From: Theobroma cacao
Taxonomy: Eukaryota > Streptophyta > Magnoliopsida > Malvales > Malvaceae
Direction: 5' to 3'
Assembly (NCBI RefSeq): GCF_000208745.1
Contig: NC_030857.1
Span: 4,068,714-4,132,713 of the forward strand
DNA: 64,000 nt
Shown here: positions 1 to 13,200 of the stretch, piece after piece
Layout of the letters: the number at the start of each line of letters is the position of its first letter
How positions within the stretch are numbered: position 1 is the first letter of the stretch
Notes under the pieces: model-generated
The model's input: the letters and a program-made list of their open reading frames with translations, nothing else
The model's database searches: none
Told to the model about the DNA's origin: nothing
Program-made: the position numbers and the translations under genes

Positions 1-721
1 TACAATATGTTAAAAAAATTTTATTTTCTATGTTGATATGGAATTTAACTATATTGATGTGATTTTTTTTATTGATATGACATTGAATAATAATGATGAT
101 GTAGCAGTTCAAGAATTATACAATAATAATGCAATATGAAGTAACCAAACAATGACATGGATTTTGTAATTATAAATGTGAAATTATTTAATGTAAACTA
201 ATGGTTTTAAATGGGATTGAAAAATAAATAAATCAAAAGTACGATTTAGGACAAGAGCGTTGTGAGATAGAAAAAAAATTAAATTTTTGTGTTTTATAAT
301 TTAAAGCAATGAAAAAAATATTGTGAAATAAATTAAAAATATCACATCATCATATTCAATACTACATCAGTAAAAAAATATCATGTCATCATAAATAATA
401 GAAAAAATTTTAACATTATTAAGACTAACATTATCAAATTTAGAAAACATAAAAACTCAATTTTATAAATTATTATATAAATACTAAATCCATCACTTTA
501 TAATAGTATAAAAACTAATTGTATAATTTAATCAAATATATAAAAATAATCCAAATGAAACCTAAAGTATTCATATCATTACCCGAAGGCATCTTTAAGG
601 CCCAAATGGCCCAGTTAAATGATTTATAAAAAAAAAATTTAAATTAAAAATCCCAATAGCGGGAACAAGAAGGAAAACCGCCTTAACCTCGAAACTGTTT
701 CCAGCCAAATCAAAAAGTCAA
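1..721. other. AT-rich intergenic DNA upstream of the HhH gene
   Basis: The first 600 bases are very AT-rich, with many short A and T runs and no open frame of note. Composition becomes more balanced after about 570, close to the first gene, where a promoter and short leader must lie. No clear TATA box could be chosen among the many AT stretches. Confidence 0.6.
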
Positions 722-3094
722 ATGGAGCTTCATTTTGAGTGCACAGATTTGAGTATCTGGAAAGAAGCTATCTCCTCTTACAAATCTCGAATCGAATCTC
801 TAGACAAGCCGAACCTAGTTTCTCTCGACGAATTTTACCGCAACGAACTTCCCCCTCTTCTCCACCAACGAAACCCTAACCCATTCATAACCACCTCCGA
901 ACTCTCCCGCCTCATGCAATGGAAGCTCACGCGCGGCAAATGGAGGCCGCGTTTGTTAGATTTCGTTTCCTCTTTGGACGACTCTTTAGTAAAATCTGCT
1001 TCGCAGAAGGCTTTCCAATCGCTTCCCGACATCTCCAAAGCCGTCTCCGAGCTGACTGTTTTGAAAGGAGTCGGCCCCGCTACTGCCTCCGCTGTTCTCG
1101 CTGCTTACGCTCCTGAAACGGCGCCGTTTATGTCCGACGAGGTAAATTCTTCTCGAATCTTTTCTTTTCCCCGGATTAGTTTGATTTATTGTTTATTTTT
1201 TGGTTATTTTATTTTTATTTGTATTCCAGGCTATGGAGGCTGCTCTTGGAAACTCAAAAGATTATTCGTTAAAGCAGTATTTGTTATTTGTGGATAAAAT
1301 ACAGAGCAAATCTAAGGTTGGTGAGATTCCTTTTAATTTTATTAGATTATTATTTTTTAATGCATGGTCCGTACGTTTATTTATTTTTGATGATTATAGC
1401 TGTTAATTAATATATTAAAGATTGTGTAACTAAAATATGCCAGTCGTTTTCAAGTTAGTACAATGATAGTTCAATAAGCAATTCTACTAATTAATGGATT
1501 ATTGTTGATAGCATTGATTGGCCTTAAAACTATATATCTTTGCACGGTAAGATGTTGATCTCTGCTCTTATCAGAAATCTATTATAGTTCCATGAAGAGA
1601 TTGCGGCAGTATGGTGACTCAATTATTTGATTATGGTGAGCATATCTGTTGCATTTTGGTGCATTTGATGTGCAATTTATTTCTTGTTTTAATAGTAACT
1701 TGGTTTCTTGATTGAGAAATGCTATAGATGGTCCCCTAGAGATGCTGTTTTCATGCAAAGAATTACTTGTCAAGAAAAAGCACTGAATGAATATTTCTAT
1801 TTTTTCTTTTCATGGTCCCCAAAGCTGCATTGGAAGTTTGTCTCTGCTCTTATCTGTGAGCTGTTTAGTTGAATTTAAAGAATGTGGAGTGATGACTTGC
1901 TATCTTCTGATCATATTTTGCAAATATTAGCATATATTATTTTCCTTTGGCTAAATTTATTTCATTTTCATGATGTGAAGTTCATTTCTATTTTATATAG
2001 CTTATTTTGATTGAGCACCTCTGCATGGATACCCTGAAAAATGGTGTTTTCAAAGGAAAATTACTTGACAAGAACTAAAAGTCTAAAACTTAGTTTGGGA
2101 CCATGAGGGATTTTTCTTTCTTTCCTTTAATATCTTTTACTCTTTTTTTCTAATGTTGATGGCTGATCTAGGATTATTTTGTACCATTCAGGAGCTTCAT
2201 CATCTACTTGTTAAATTGGTAGCTTTCTGATGATAGTGGTGATATGTTTGCTTCTTTTGAATGTTTAATGTTGTTGGTAGGTGATGTCCTTCGTTCACTG
2301 GTTTAACTTGTTTGTGTTTATTCTTGGCTAATTATGTTTTTTACTGGGCAACAGAATCATATGCCTTAAGGAGTTAGGCAACTCTAATATTCTTCAGTTG
2401 GCAATATTCATTGAAACCTTTGCCCCATTGGATGTCTGATTAAGTATTTTTTTAAATCTTTTCTGTCCCAAAATAGAGGACACTGGACTTTGGGCAATGC
2501 TGCTTGTGAACAAAAATTTATAGCATACCAGCTATAAAATTGATAGATCCTGATGTTTTGATAAGTTACAACCTTTTTGTTGTTGTGCTTAATTAGTGCC
2601 ACTTTTTGGCTCATGTGTTGGCTCTATTTATGGAAAAAGAATAATTTCTCATAACGTAATGTATGCTGTCATGGAGAATAGGTATTAGATAATGTGAAGG
2701 CAGTTTTTCTTATGTGCCTGATAGTTATCAGATTTTAAGTCCAAGAATACCCTTCTGCAAGGATGATCAATGTGTAGGCAACAACTATACTTATATCTTC
2801 TACCTCCCAAATAATTAGTTTTCATATGTATTCAATGCAGTTATACTGTATATTTCAAAATCTATTCCTGAATGCTCTTGCACATTGACATCATCTTAGC
2901 ATAATGAAGGTTACAAGTTGTCAAAGTACCCCCTATTTGTCATGCAGGAATTAAGTTCAGAAGGGGACTCCTTCACGCCATCAGATGTGGAGAGGGCTCT
3001 GTGGAGTTCAGCTGTAGGGATAAAGTTGCAATCTTCACAAGCTGTTCTGGACAACAAGATGAAGGGAAGCAACAAAAGAAAGAGAAGACATTGA
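722..3094 (+). CDS. Helix-hairpin-helix protein of unknown function, 217 aa, 3 exons
   Basis: Rebuilt exons are 722-1141, 1230-1316 and 2948-3094, all phase 0, with GT-AG borders and a TGA stop at 3092-3094. The protein has 217 residues. Residues 114-123 read LKGVGPATAS, a classic helix-hairpin-helix motif of the kind found in DNA glycosylases and other DNA-binding proteins. It is followed by a conserved-looking APFMSDEAMEAA stretch across the first splice junction. The last exon encodes SFTPSDVERALWSSA and a very basic tail (NKRKRRH) that could act as a nuclear signal. There is no visible catalytic lysine/aspartate glycosylase signature and the protein is short for a glycosylase. I recall similar uncharacterised proteins in other plants, but assign no function. 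The second donor (AAG/GTTGGT) was preferred because it keeps the frame into exon 3; a nearby GGTGAGA donor would break it. Confidence 0.85.
1317..2947 (+). other. Long intron 2 of the HhH gene
   Basis: This 1.63-kb intron is T-rich and makes up more than half of the gene. I see no coding exon that would fit between the flanking phase-0 exons, and no transposon ends. An alternative internal exon cannot be ruled out without transcript data. Confidence 0.6.
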
Positions 3095-4365
3095 TTGAGT
3101 GATGCACTGCATGACGGATTCCTTTTGTAAGTTCTAACTTGTCCAATTTTTAGTCTTGTTTACTTCATGCTTTCCCCTCCCCATGTAATTACTGTGCTGA
3201 TAAAAGAGGTCATACCGACTATTAAGCTGCTTTTGCAAGTTTATATATTACCCTTAGCAATAATTCCATGTCAGCAGAAATATTCTATTGCTTTTGCTAA
3301 CACTTCATGAATGTGACATTGGTGCCTTTGTTATATATCTGGCATACATACATTAAATGGAGCCAAAGTTTATGGGTTATGCTGCATAAAGACCTTGCGT
3401 TGGATTTGACCCGTTTCTCACTGATTCATTTCTTGAACGAGTGTATGACTAACCCATTAATCTTAGGAAAGATACTACGAACATACTATTGTGCCACCTA
3501 GTGCAAAGTTGATGGAGAAAATATTTTGACGAAAGCCTTGGTACATCTTTAACTTACGAGGAGGTGACTCCAGTCCTTTTCTACCCCCTACTTTGGAGAC
3601 GGGTAAGCCACCACTCGGCTGGGTCCCAGGTTCGGTCAATGATGTAACATGAGCATCAAAATCCTGTTTTACGATAGGAGGTATAGAGTTATTCCTCTTA
3701 TTCTTACATTTTTGAAGCATCATAAGGTCAAAGTGTAAAATGTGCATACGGTATTTTTAATTGCAGGAGTAAAATAAGCCTGCAATTGCTTGCTAGCTAG
3801 AGCCTTCAACCTTCAACCTGCAAACAAATTTGTGAAAGGTGAACGTTGTTTGGGCTTTGATCAGTAAAAGCCTGGCTAGGAGATGAGCCCAGAGTCTGTC
3901 TGGGCATGTACAAAAGCAACTAATTAAAGAGCAACAGGCCCAGGATCACCTTAATGTGGGTCTCTTGCCTTTGGGCTTATTTTTACCCAAAAAGCAGACC
4001 AGGTTTGACTGAAAGGCAACGGTCTGTTTGCTACATCTCCTCAGTGGATCGCCTAGCCGTTGCAAATTAAAAGCTAAGACGCTCTCAAATAGTAAAACGT
4101 ACACATAGGAATTTTTATTTCCAGCAACAAAACAACAATGAAAAAAAGGGGGGCTTTATTAGGAAATGACCTTGTCGAACGGTTGATATCTAGTAGCCAT
4201 TCGCTTTCCTTCTACTTCCCGTAACCACATTGTCATCTGAGCAGTTCCTCTTTGGCCTTTATAATCTAAACGAAACGAAACGAAAAAATAGGCCGCCCGA
4301 CGGACGGAATCTTCAAAGCCAAATACCTCGGGGTAAAGTTTTTCTCCTAAAATTTGACGGCATTT
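3095..4365. other. Intergenic region: 3' end of the HhH gene and upstream of the transporter
   Basis: Contains the 3' untranslated region of the HhH gene, whose end is not fixed. Around 3500-3760 there is a moderately GC-rich patch with open frames on both strands, none recognisable. From about 4200 the DNA becomes GC-richer as it enters the promoter of the next gene. Confidence 0.5.
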
Positions 4366-4394
4366 ACACGTGTCAACGCGCCATCGCGACGTCA
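4366..4394 (+). promoter_or_regulatory. G-box and TGACGT motif cluster in the transporter promoter
   Basis: ACACGTGT, a perfect G-box palindrome, lies at 4366-4373, and GACGTCA, a palindromic bZIP-type ACGT core, at 4388-4394. They sit about 30-60 bases before the best TATA candidate and 130-160 bases before the start codon. Such pairs are known binding sites for bZIP and bHLH factors; use here is inferred from position only. Confidence 0.5.
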
Positions 4395-4422
4395 GCTCCC
4401 GCGTGAAGACCTCCCTCACGTC

Positions 4423-4430
4423 CATATATT
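4423..4430 (+). promoter_or_regulatory. Candidate TATA box of the AVT6-like gene
   Basis: CATATATT stands alone in a GC-rich stretch about 95 bases before the ATG at 4523. This predicts a transcription start near 4455 and a leader of about 65 bases. Placement is inferred from spacing. Confidence 0.4.
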
Positions 4431-4522
4431 GTACACGGACCAAAGAAGACTTCCTCTCGTCTTCAAGTCTCTTCCTGCTCGGCCACGCCCCCTCCAACGG
4501 TTTTAACCACCCACGTAATAAA

Positions 4523-7029
4523 ATGACGATCTTACCCTCATCAGATCGCAAATACCGACGGAGTCCCCGAACCCCTCTCCTCCCTCAAAAGCTCGGGAAC
4601 CAATTATTCTTGGCTCACGAGTCCGGCTTCGATGGCGCGTCGATTTCAGGAGCCGTATTCAACCTCTCGACCACCGTCGTCGGAGCCGGAATCATGGCTC
4701 TCCCAGCCACCGTCAATCAACTGGGCCTTATCCCTGGTCTAATCACGATCATTTTCGTCTCTATGTTAACGGAATCATCCATCGATATGATTCTCAAATT
4801 CAGCCGAGCCTCCAAGAGCGCCACGTATTCAGGCGTCGCCGCTGACGCTTTCGGTGGACCCGGCCGAACCCTCCTTCAAGCCTGCATCGTCATCAACAAC
4901 TTGGGCATGCTCGTCGTCTACATGATCATCATAGGTCACTTAAAAGCCAAAACCACTCCTCGTGGAACTATTAATAGCCGTTTGATTGAGACTGAATTTG
5001 AATTGTTGGCAGGTGATGTGTTGTCCGGGACATGGGCGGATGGGGTCCACCACAGGGGAGTGATGGAAGAATGGTTCGGTGAAAATTGGTGGACGACGCG
5101 TTCGGCATTGCTCTTGTTCACCACAGTTTTCGTTTTTGCTCCTCTCATTTCATTCAAGCGCGTTGGTAACCACCTTGTCAAGATTCTAAATTGTTATTAA
5201 AATAGTTAGAGCATAAACCTTTTCCTTTTTGGTGGTTTTGGTTGATTTTAGATTCATTGAGATACACGTCGGCATTGTCAGTTGGTTTGGCGGTTGTGTT
5301 TGTGGCAATAACAGCAGGAGTTGCAATTGTTAAGTTGATGGAAGGGAAAATTGGAATTCCTCGTCTAATGCCAAAACTTGTTAATCAGGCGTCGTTTTGG
5401 AAGCTTTTCACTACTGTTCCTGTTTTAGTTACTGCTTATATATGCCACCATAACAGTAAGTCATGACAGATGATTGTTTCTATCGTGTTTAGTACTTCCA
5501 ATTCTATTAGTTTACTATCATAATGTGGTTCTGATTAGTTGTTGCTTCAAGCTAATTTTGCATCCAATCTGCTTGAAATTGATTTATTTGTCACTTGGTC
5601 AGTTGGTTGAGTGCATTGAGCGGAAGAGAAGCTAACTATGCTAAATACATAAAACTCGGCAAAAGACCATGTTGACCTGTTATGGTTCGACAATACATAG
5701 ATGTACAAATATTGTGCGGTATTATTAACAATATTATTGAGCTATCATATGTTGTATTCTGTATCAAAATTGTTTGTTTATCAGACTAAGAGATTCGGTT
5801 TACAAGTTAGTTCTTTTACTCTATCTTTGTGCATTCCAATTAGCACATTCATTTGTTTTGAAATTGATATTTCAATTTCCGACTAGCCCGAAGACCCGTC
5901 AGTCTTTACATAACAAAGATTGTTAAATATGTGATGTATGATTGCTTGCTTTTATGACAATTGATTAACCATTTTCTTTCTTGAATACTCCTTGCAGTAC
6001 TCCCAATAGGGAATGAACTGAAAGACCCTACCCAGATGAAGTCAATAGTTCGAAAGTCCCTCACATTATGCTCATCTGTCTACATTGCTACTAGCTTCTT
6101 CGGAGTCCTACTTTTTGGGGATCATACTTTGGATGATGTGCTTGCTAATTTTGATGGTGATCTTGGAATTTCATATAGCTCATTGCTTGATGATATAATC
6201 AGGGTGAGCTATGGCCTTCACCTGATGCTTGTTTTCCCGATTGTGTTTTTCTCCCTCCGTCTCAATGTAGATGGTCTTTTATTTCCATATGCTGTTCCTA
6301 TTGCTTTTGACAACCGGAGGTTCTTCTCAGTAACAGTAGCTCTTATGGGTTTTATATTTATGGGAGCCAACTTTGTTCCTAGTATCTGGGATGCCTTCCA
6401 GTTCACTGGTGCAACTGCTGCGGTTTGTGTTGGTTATATCTTTCCAGCTGCAATCACCCTCAAGTAAGTAACAGTTATCTGTGCAGTTTTTGTTGAATTT
6501 AGTGTCAAAAGAATTTTGCATGCAACATTGTGTTGGATGGTAGAGGACTTATATGTTTATAACAGAGCTACTCCCTATCAAAAGAATATTACATGCAACA
6601 TTATATTGTACATGAAAACTACTGTTAAAGAATTAGCTAACTCACTTGTAGATCATGGTTTAGGGCTGTGCAAAGGAGCTGACCTATTACATATGGCCCT
6701 AAATAGGCCTTGTTAAGGAAAGGTATTGGTAGAGTAGATAGTATAAATGAAACTGGAAAATGTTTCAAGAAAAGATAGGAATTTGACAATTTATAAATTT
6801 GGGTTTTATCAACTGAATAACCTTATTGCTCTAACCTTCTTCACTATGTAGTAATTAAATAATTAATAGTTCTGATGTGCACTTGTGCAGGGACACCCAT
6901 GGAATTGCAACAAAGAATGATAGACTAATATCATGGATTATGATCTTTCTTGCTGTTTCAACAAGCACAGTGGCTGTGACTAGTGACATTTACAGCTTTT
7001 TTTGTGTTGATGAAGGAGTTGTAACCTGA
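4523..7029 (+). CDS. AVT6E-like: AVT6-type vacuolar/endomembrane amino acid transporter, 483 aa, 4 exons
   Basis: Exons are 4523-5165, 5252-5455, 5998-6463 and 6891-7029; phases join cleanly (V/D, N-I, K-D) and the stop is TGA at 7027-7029. The 483-residue product belongs to the AAAP amino acid/auxin permease family. Residues 40-61 carry the family's first-helix signature (SISGAVFNLSTTVVGAGIMA). Further hydrophobic segments follow through to the C terminus (for example LITIIFVSMLTE, LLLFTTVFVFAPLI, LSVGLAVVFVAITAGVAI, LHLMLVFPIVFFSLRL), as expected for a carrier with about 10-11 helices. The N-terminal tail is polar and arginine-rich. AVT6 members in Arabidopsis export neutral or acidic amino acids from vacuoles; length and sequence resemble the AVT6E branch best, from memory. 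The start at 4523 is the first in-frame ATG; the open frame extends upstream only through non-ATG codons. No damage is visible. Confidence 0.93.
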
Positions 7030-10000
7030 TTTATGGAAGGGTCCATATCCGGTTTTCTTGGTGTATTAACGTGGTTGGAAACTAAAGGCAATTGGCAAGG
7101 GAACATCTGGGTTTCTTTCATGCAGTTTATCCTCAAAGCTGACATGATGAATAGGGAGTCTGTCATCTTTATCAATATACGAGCAATAAGCTGTGGAAAG
7201 ATCGATGTTCCAGCATCTCACGAGGCTTGGACACTAACCTTTTTGTAAAGGTGTGCAGGTGATGTAGCTTTTAGATCTTGATTCTTTGAGAGTACACAGA
7301 TTGGAGAATTCTGAATATTTCGGAATACTCAAAATAAAATTGTAGTGTACTTCAATAACTCAGTTTTGGTGTCTTCTTATAACATGTAGTGCCTAATTTG
7401 TTCATTCTTATGACATGAAACATTCTAGGGTGACAAAGTACCTAGTTGAAAACAAGTTTAACAGTAACAGTGCTTGCTTTTATGATGGAATTTTAAAGCA
7501 TCGTACTGAAAAGTTGTACTACCGAGACAGCTGATAATCTCTATTTTTCTTCTCCTAGTTAAATAGCCTGTGACAGATAAATGCCAACCCCTATGTTTCG
7601 TAATCATACCTGTAAGATATTCCCTGCTTGTTTCTGTCATTATGGTTTGTGTTTCTTTTTGATGTGTCCAACATTATTGGACCCTTTATATCATAGCTCT
7701 GTGGACTTCTTCGCTGTCTTTGCCAGTCACTCTCCTCGTTTATTTTAGAAAGTGGGACTGCTAGTGAAACATTTTAGACTCTGATTCACGTTGCTAAACA
7801 AAAAACCCCCTTTGTAGCTAATGTTGGACTTGTGGCCTATGGGTGTCCGTTGACATTTTATAAGTTGGGCTTCAAAGGCCCATTTAGTTAAAGGTGAAAT
7901 TTTATGGGCAATTTTTAAGCGTGTTTGAAATGGCAATCATTGTCACCCTTTAAGGGACCATTAACTCGGAGGAACGAGTTTTGAGTCACGGAAACTCGGT
8001 CTGTCATCTAAGATCATACAATGTACAAAAAAAATCGGCACCCTAGACTTTATTAAAGTGGCGTGCGTGCAAAATGATTTAAGCTGTGAGGCAATTTGCT
8101 TACTTTGTCAAAAATTCTCACGTGATAAATATTGTGCTGTAGCCTTTCCCCCTTTAGTGATTACATAACATATAATCTAATTTCTTCCATCTCCTAAAAA
8201 AGGTATTAGTGAACGGTTCTCTCTCACATGTTGTAAATCTGGGATATATGGTTTATCAATGAGAAAATGACTGATAAATCCGGGTGATAATTGCCCAAAC
8301 AAAGTCATTTTCACTTCTCCCCCTGCACATTTTCCATACTGGGTCGTGGTCCTCTGCTGATGCTCTGCTGGCTTGAACATGTGGACGCCACTGTTTGTCA
8401 AGGTAAACTGCCTGCTTGGAACGATTCATGGTTTTGACAGTTTACCCAACAACTCAAAACGACGATTCCCCTTCGGCCTCAAATAAGAAAATTAAATTTT
8501 CTTTTTGTCACCCTTTTTCGAACTTAGCTTTCTTTCTTTTTCCTTTCCTCGTGTAAACCACGACGGACTGTCCCTATTTCAAACGAAAGCACAAGTACAT
8601 ATTCCCCCGGCAAGCTGTTAGGTGTTAGATCAAAAAATGATTGCCATGTTCATCCAAGGTTATTATATATGTCCTTCCATGTTGATTACCCCAATAATTA
8701 AGGGATTAAATTTTTGTCTACTGCCGTATCATTCAAATTAATCAACTATCATAACGTAATTTAAGTTTTGTGGGTTTTATTTTTTAATTACCCACATAAT
8801 CAAAGCCTCTGGGTTTGTCTTATATGACCTAAAGAATGGTAATATTTTTGGATGGGGAACACAAGTACCCACATGGAGCCATCAATTCTGACATTTCAAC
8901 CAAAGGCTCTGGCCTTCAAGTTCAAAGGTTTTTTTTTTTTTTTTTTGAGTAAGAGAGTTGAAAGGTGAAAACAGAACAAGAAGATGTTGTAAGAAAATAG
9001 CCTTTTGTGTGAAAGCCACATCCCACACATGGAAAATAAATACTACTCATACGACATCAATCACAAAATTGTAAAATTGCCAGCTTAATTAATACTCCAA
9101 AGTAAGTTAGTACTATTGATTATCACCTTGATGATAGCTTCAAAGGTGTTCAAGAAAAATGGAAAGTAGTTCTATTATGCATGAGAATTAATCAATTGTA
9201 CTACATTGAACATAATTTAAGCTTAAAAAAAAGATATATTGGAGCCATTTAATTCCCCAAAAAAGAAGGCAGATTGAAGTTCATATGGTATTCTTAAAAA
9301 AATGTAGGATTTGGGTTATTTATTCCCTTTGTAAAATAAAAGAAGATACCACAGCTTGCCATCTTTCCTTCTCTTTTTCTTCTCCTTTTGTAAACCCCTA
9401 CTTCCTCTGCCACTCTTTTCTTGATACTAAACTACACTCCACAACATAAAATTTGGGTTTGTTTTCTATTTGGATGGCTTGAAGGAAGGGTGAATTGGAG
9501 CTGGAATCTAGCAACTAAAAAAGAAGCAAATGGTGTGGGAATATGAGGGTTGTTCTAAACTTAGTTGGTTTGGCTATTTATTCTCACATTCACACGAAAA
9601 TATATGGTATTCCGTATTCAATTCCCAAAGTAAATATTCCCTAATCCTCAGTATGCCACTAGGGAAGAATGGTATATTTCCTCCTAGAATATAAGGCTTC
9701 TGCAAGCAAACCCTTTTTCTTTTTCCTTAGTTAGACCTTCTGAATTAATTACGTTTTAGTATAAAAATCAAGTCAAACCAATTGAAAAAAACTTATACCC
9801 AAAACTAATTATGGTATTTGTTTCGTAGTTAGACCTCTCCCAAACAAAAATAAAAGAAAAAAAAAAAGAGAAAAAACCCAAAGTCAAAAGAGAGACAAAA
9901 GAAGAAGCAAAAATCTGTTAGAGAAAAGAAGAGAAGAGAAGAGCAAAACATGGGGAGCACACAAACACCTAGATGGAGTTTACACGTATTCATGAAATTA

Positions 10001-10205
10001 TTGGCCCAATGGCTCATCACCATTATAACAAAGAACAAGAACAAATTCCCCCACGTCATTTCCTTGATTTAATGCAATCATCATGACGCCCCCAATCCGT
10101 CCTTTTTCTTCCTCTCGTTTCCAAACATTTTGACGCAATTCATTTGGACACCTCCCTTCCCATTCTTTGCCTTTCCTTTTCTCTTTCTCAAGTAGGGTCA
10201 CCCTC

Positions 10206-10264
<59 letters not shown>

Positions 10265-13200
10265 TGTCTTTACATTTTTATTAAATGATTTGACTAATCC
10301 ATTTTAATGTGAAAGTGATTTAGCTCGATATCTTTTGATTACATAAGTATTAGTAGTGATTAAAGATTCTCCAACAAAGTTTAGTGTCGGCAATGTATAA
10401 TGGGCCAAGACATTGGTACATTTTCAAGTCACTTGAAAAAAAAATATTTTGTATCAACTAATTTAAATTCATTTGCCCATGATTTGGTTCATAGATTTCA
10501 ATCAACCATCCATTAATTTTAGGCATTTATTATGTATTATGGACATAAATTATGCTTATGACCAATGCTCCTTACACTCCACCTAACCTTGTGGTTATAT
10601 AACACAAATGATATGGGCCTACATGTTTTCCAATTTTTTTTTTTTACTAAAAAACATATTAATCTTTAGTATATATTAATGTTAATTTTATATTACTTCC
10701 TCAAGAAACTGCTATAGCTCCCTTTGTTTCATTGGGAAATAATCAAAAGCAATCATATGGAGAGCTGTCACCCATGAATGTTGGGTTTTATTCCTAGATT
10801 AATCCACTTGCACACCTTCCACGAATTTTCTTAGGATAAATTTGTTGACCAATGTTTCCCTTTTCCCATTCTCACTCTCTTTTTTTTTGTCATGATCAAA
10901 ACTTTTTAGACTTCATTAATATATTAATCCTAAAGAAAAGAAAAAAAAATATCAATTTTCCTTTAGACATATGGAACTTATTAAGAGTTTCAATGACGAT
11001 GATCATATTTTAACGAGACGAAAATGTTTGATTACATGAAAAAGGTTTAGTGGTTGAAAAGCCGGAACCTAATAATAGAAGAAAAGCCTTGTGTTTTGTA
11101 ACACATTCATATAGTGGTAATTGATCTTTATAAATAAGATTATAATTTTTAATACTATAAACAGCACTTGTACACTGGTGAAGAGAAATAAATGCAAAAA
11201 AACTTTCAATAAGAGTTAGTTGCCATAAACATAAAGTCGTGTCCTTTTACTATTCCAAAAAAATGAAATTCAATTTCGAACCTAAATGTATGTACAACAA
11301 TAAACTCCGACTTTTATGCTTTTCCCTTCCTTTGGACAGGTCAATAAACTCAGTACAAGCAATACAGCAACTAGCTGTTAAACAACTTTACAACCCAGCT
11401 AGACAAACAAGGAAGAGTGAGGTTTATACATTAAATGGTATTATGTTTAAATAAATTTATAAATTATTTAAAAATATTTTAAATAATTTTTTATTCTTTT
11501 ATTACATTTAATCAAACACTTATATTTTTGTTTTGAGTCAAATAAGCTATTATGATCAATAATTTACTAATAGTCATTAGTAAAAATATTACTTGTCATT
11601 TTATATCTACATGACACTAATATAATATTAATGTGGAAGATGAAAAATGACACATGACAATGTTCTCATACAAAATTAGCATACTATGTTATCCTTAATT
11701 ATGATATGTCAGAATGTCATCTCATAATCAATTATGATATTTTAGCATGTCATGTTAGTGTCACGTGACATAAAATAACAAATGATATTTTGATTAAGTT
11801 AATTATTAGTCATAAAGATTTATTTTACTCAAAATAAAAAGTACAAGAATTTATTTAACTCAAAATTAAAATATAATGATTTAATTGAATGTAATAAAAA
11901 TATAAAGATTACTTAAATTTTTTAAAATAATTTAGAGACTTTTTTGTATATTATGTCTACATTAATTTTGTACCACTTAACTATTAATATGTTTATCCTT
12001 CCTCTCAATTTAATTTATTTCATTACTTTATATTAAGAAATTATCAAGAATTGAAAGTAATGTGTTGAAATTAAATGAAATTGAAATCCTATAACAACAT
12101 TCAACGTTGACGATGAATATAAAAAATTTGAGTTTAATTTCATTTTTAATTTGCTTTCTGAAGGACTGAAACATTAGAAGAGTGAGGCAGCAGGTAAGCG
12201 AAGATTGCGCGGATGTAGCTGAGCCCACGACAGGAAACTGCCGGCTGTGGTCGCCAGCCTGCGTTCTGTCTCAGTCAGCGTCACTTGCCGTGTGTCTTCC
12301 TCTCCTATTTCCAATTCTCCAATGTCTATCTCCCTCTCTCTCTCTCACGTGCGGTTCTCTCATCCAGCTCCTTCTCACACGGGTCGCGAGATCAACGGCC
12401 CATCTGACTCCCTCCTTGGAATTCAACCAAATAGAATTATTCCAAAATTCCCTTCGAACCTTGAAGATTGACATCAAATTACCGATTTTACCCCTTATCC
12501 TTTGTTCATAGTTCAAGCCAGACCGCAGAGTTTTTTTTTTTTTTTTTAAATTTAAATTTTAGTATTTTTGAAATGTTAATGTTTCTCACTTTATCATGTC
12601 TCACGTGACCAAATTAAAATTTCAAATATCTTTTTGGGCAAAGGAGTTATTTTCCGGTGCAACTGATCAGTATGGAGAATTAAATGCTTATGCAAAGCAA
12701 GGATTTTGGATCACTGAGCCGGACAAAAAAGTGTTTTAGATCACGGCATTGATCTTCTGAAGTACCACCGTAACACCGTGGTATTCATTAATTTCTACAG
12801 CCTTGTCTGTTCGTCCATCTGATTTTCCAAAACAATCCTTCGTGAGTTTCACGCTCTTTGACTTAAAAAGTTGTCGGTGGCTTATAAAAGGTCCGAAATT
12901 ATTTTTGGCTATTTACTATGTTATGTCCTTTTTAATAAAGACGTTTAAAAAATAGATAATTTACACATTAATTAATGAGTTAAATGTAAATATATTATTT
13001 TATATTATTACTTTTTGATAAAAAATTAATTTTGATTGTTTTAAGGGAGACTGCGTTAATGACCCGTGATTTTCCCTTTTGCTTCAAGCTAATAGTAGTT
13101 AAAAATAGACAAAAATTAAGGTTTAGCGTAAATTACGAATGGAATCCCAAAAATCCATAATAATTCCAAAATCAAATTGATTTGGAGGCAGAAAGTGATG

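Noticed and set aside
3480..3560. ENILTKAL-like string resembling the C terminus of Copia polyproteins
   Set aside because: Only about eight residues match, a stop lies close on each side, and no LTR, polypurine tract or other polyprotein domain is visible.
4159..4551. 130-codon open frame on the minus strand across the AVT6-like promoter and first exon
   Set aside because: It overlaps the 5' end of a solid gene on the other strand, has no family resemblance and no splice partners; it is a shadow of GC-rich coding DNA.
12182..12516. Overlapping open frames of 74-109 codons on both strands
   Set aside because: Composition is CT-rich and low-complexity, frames overlap in several phases, and none resembles a protein family.
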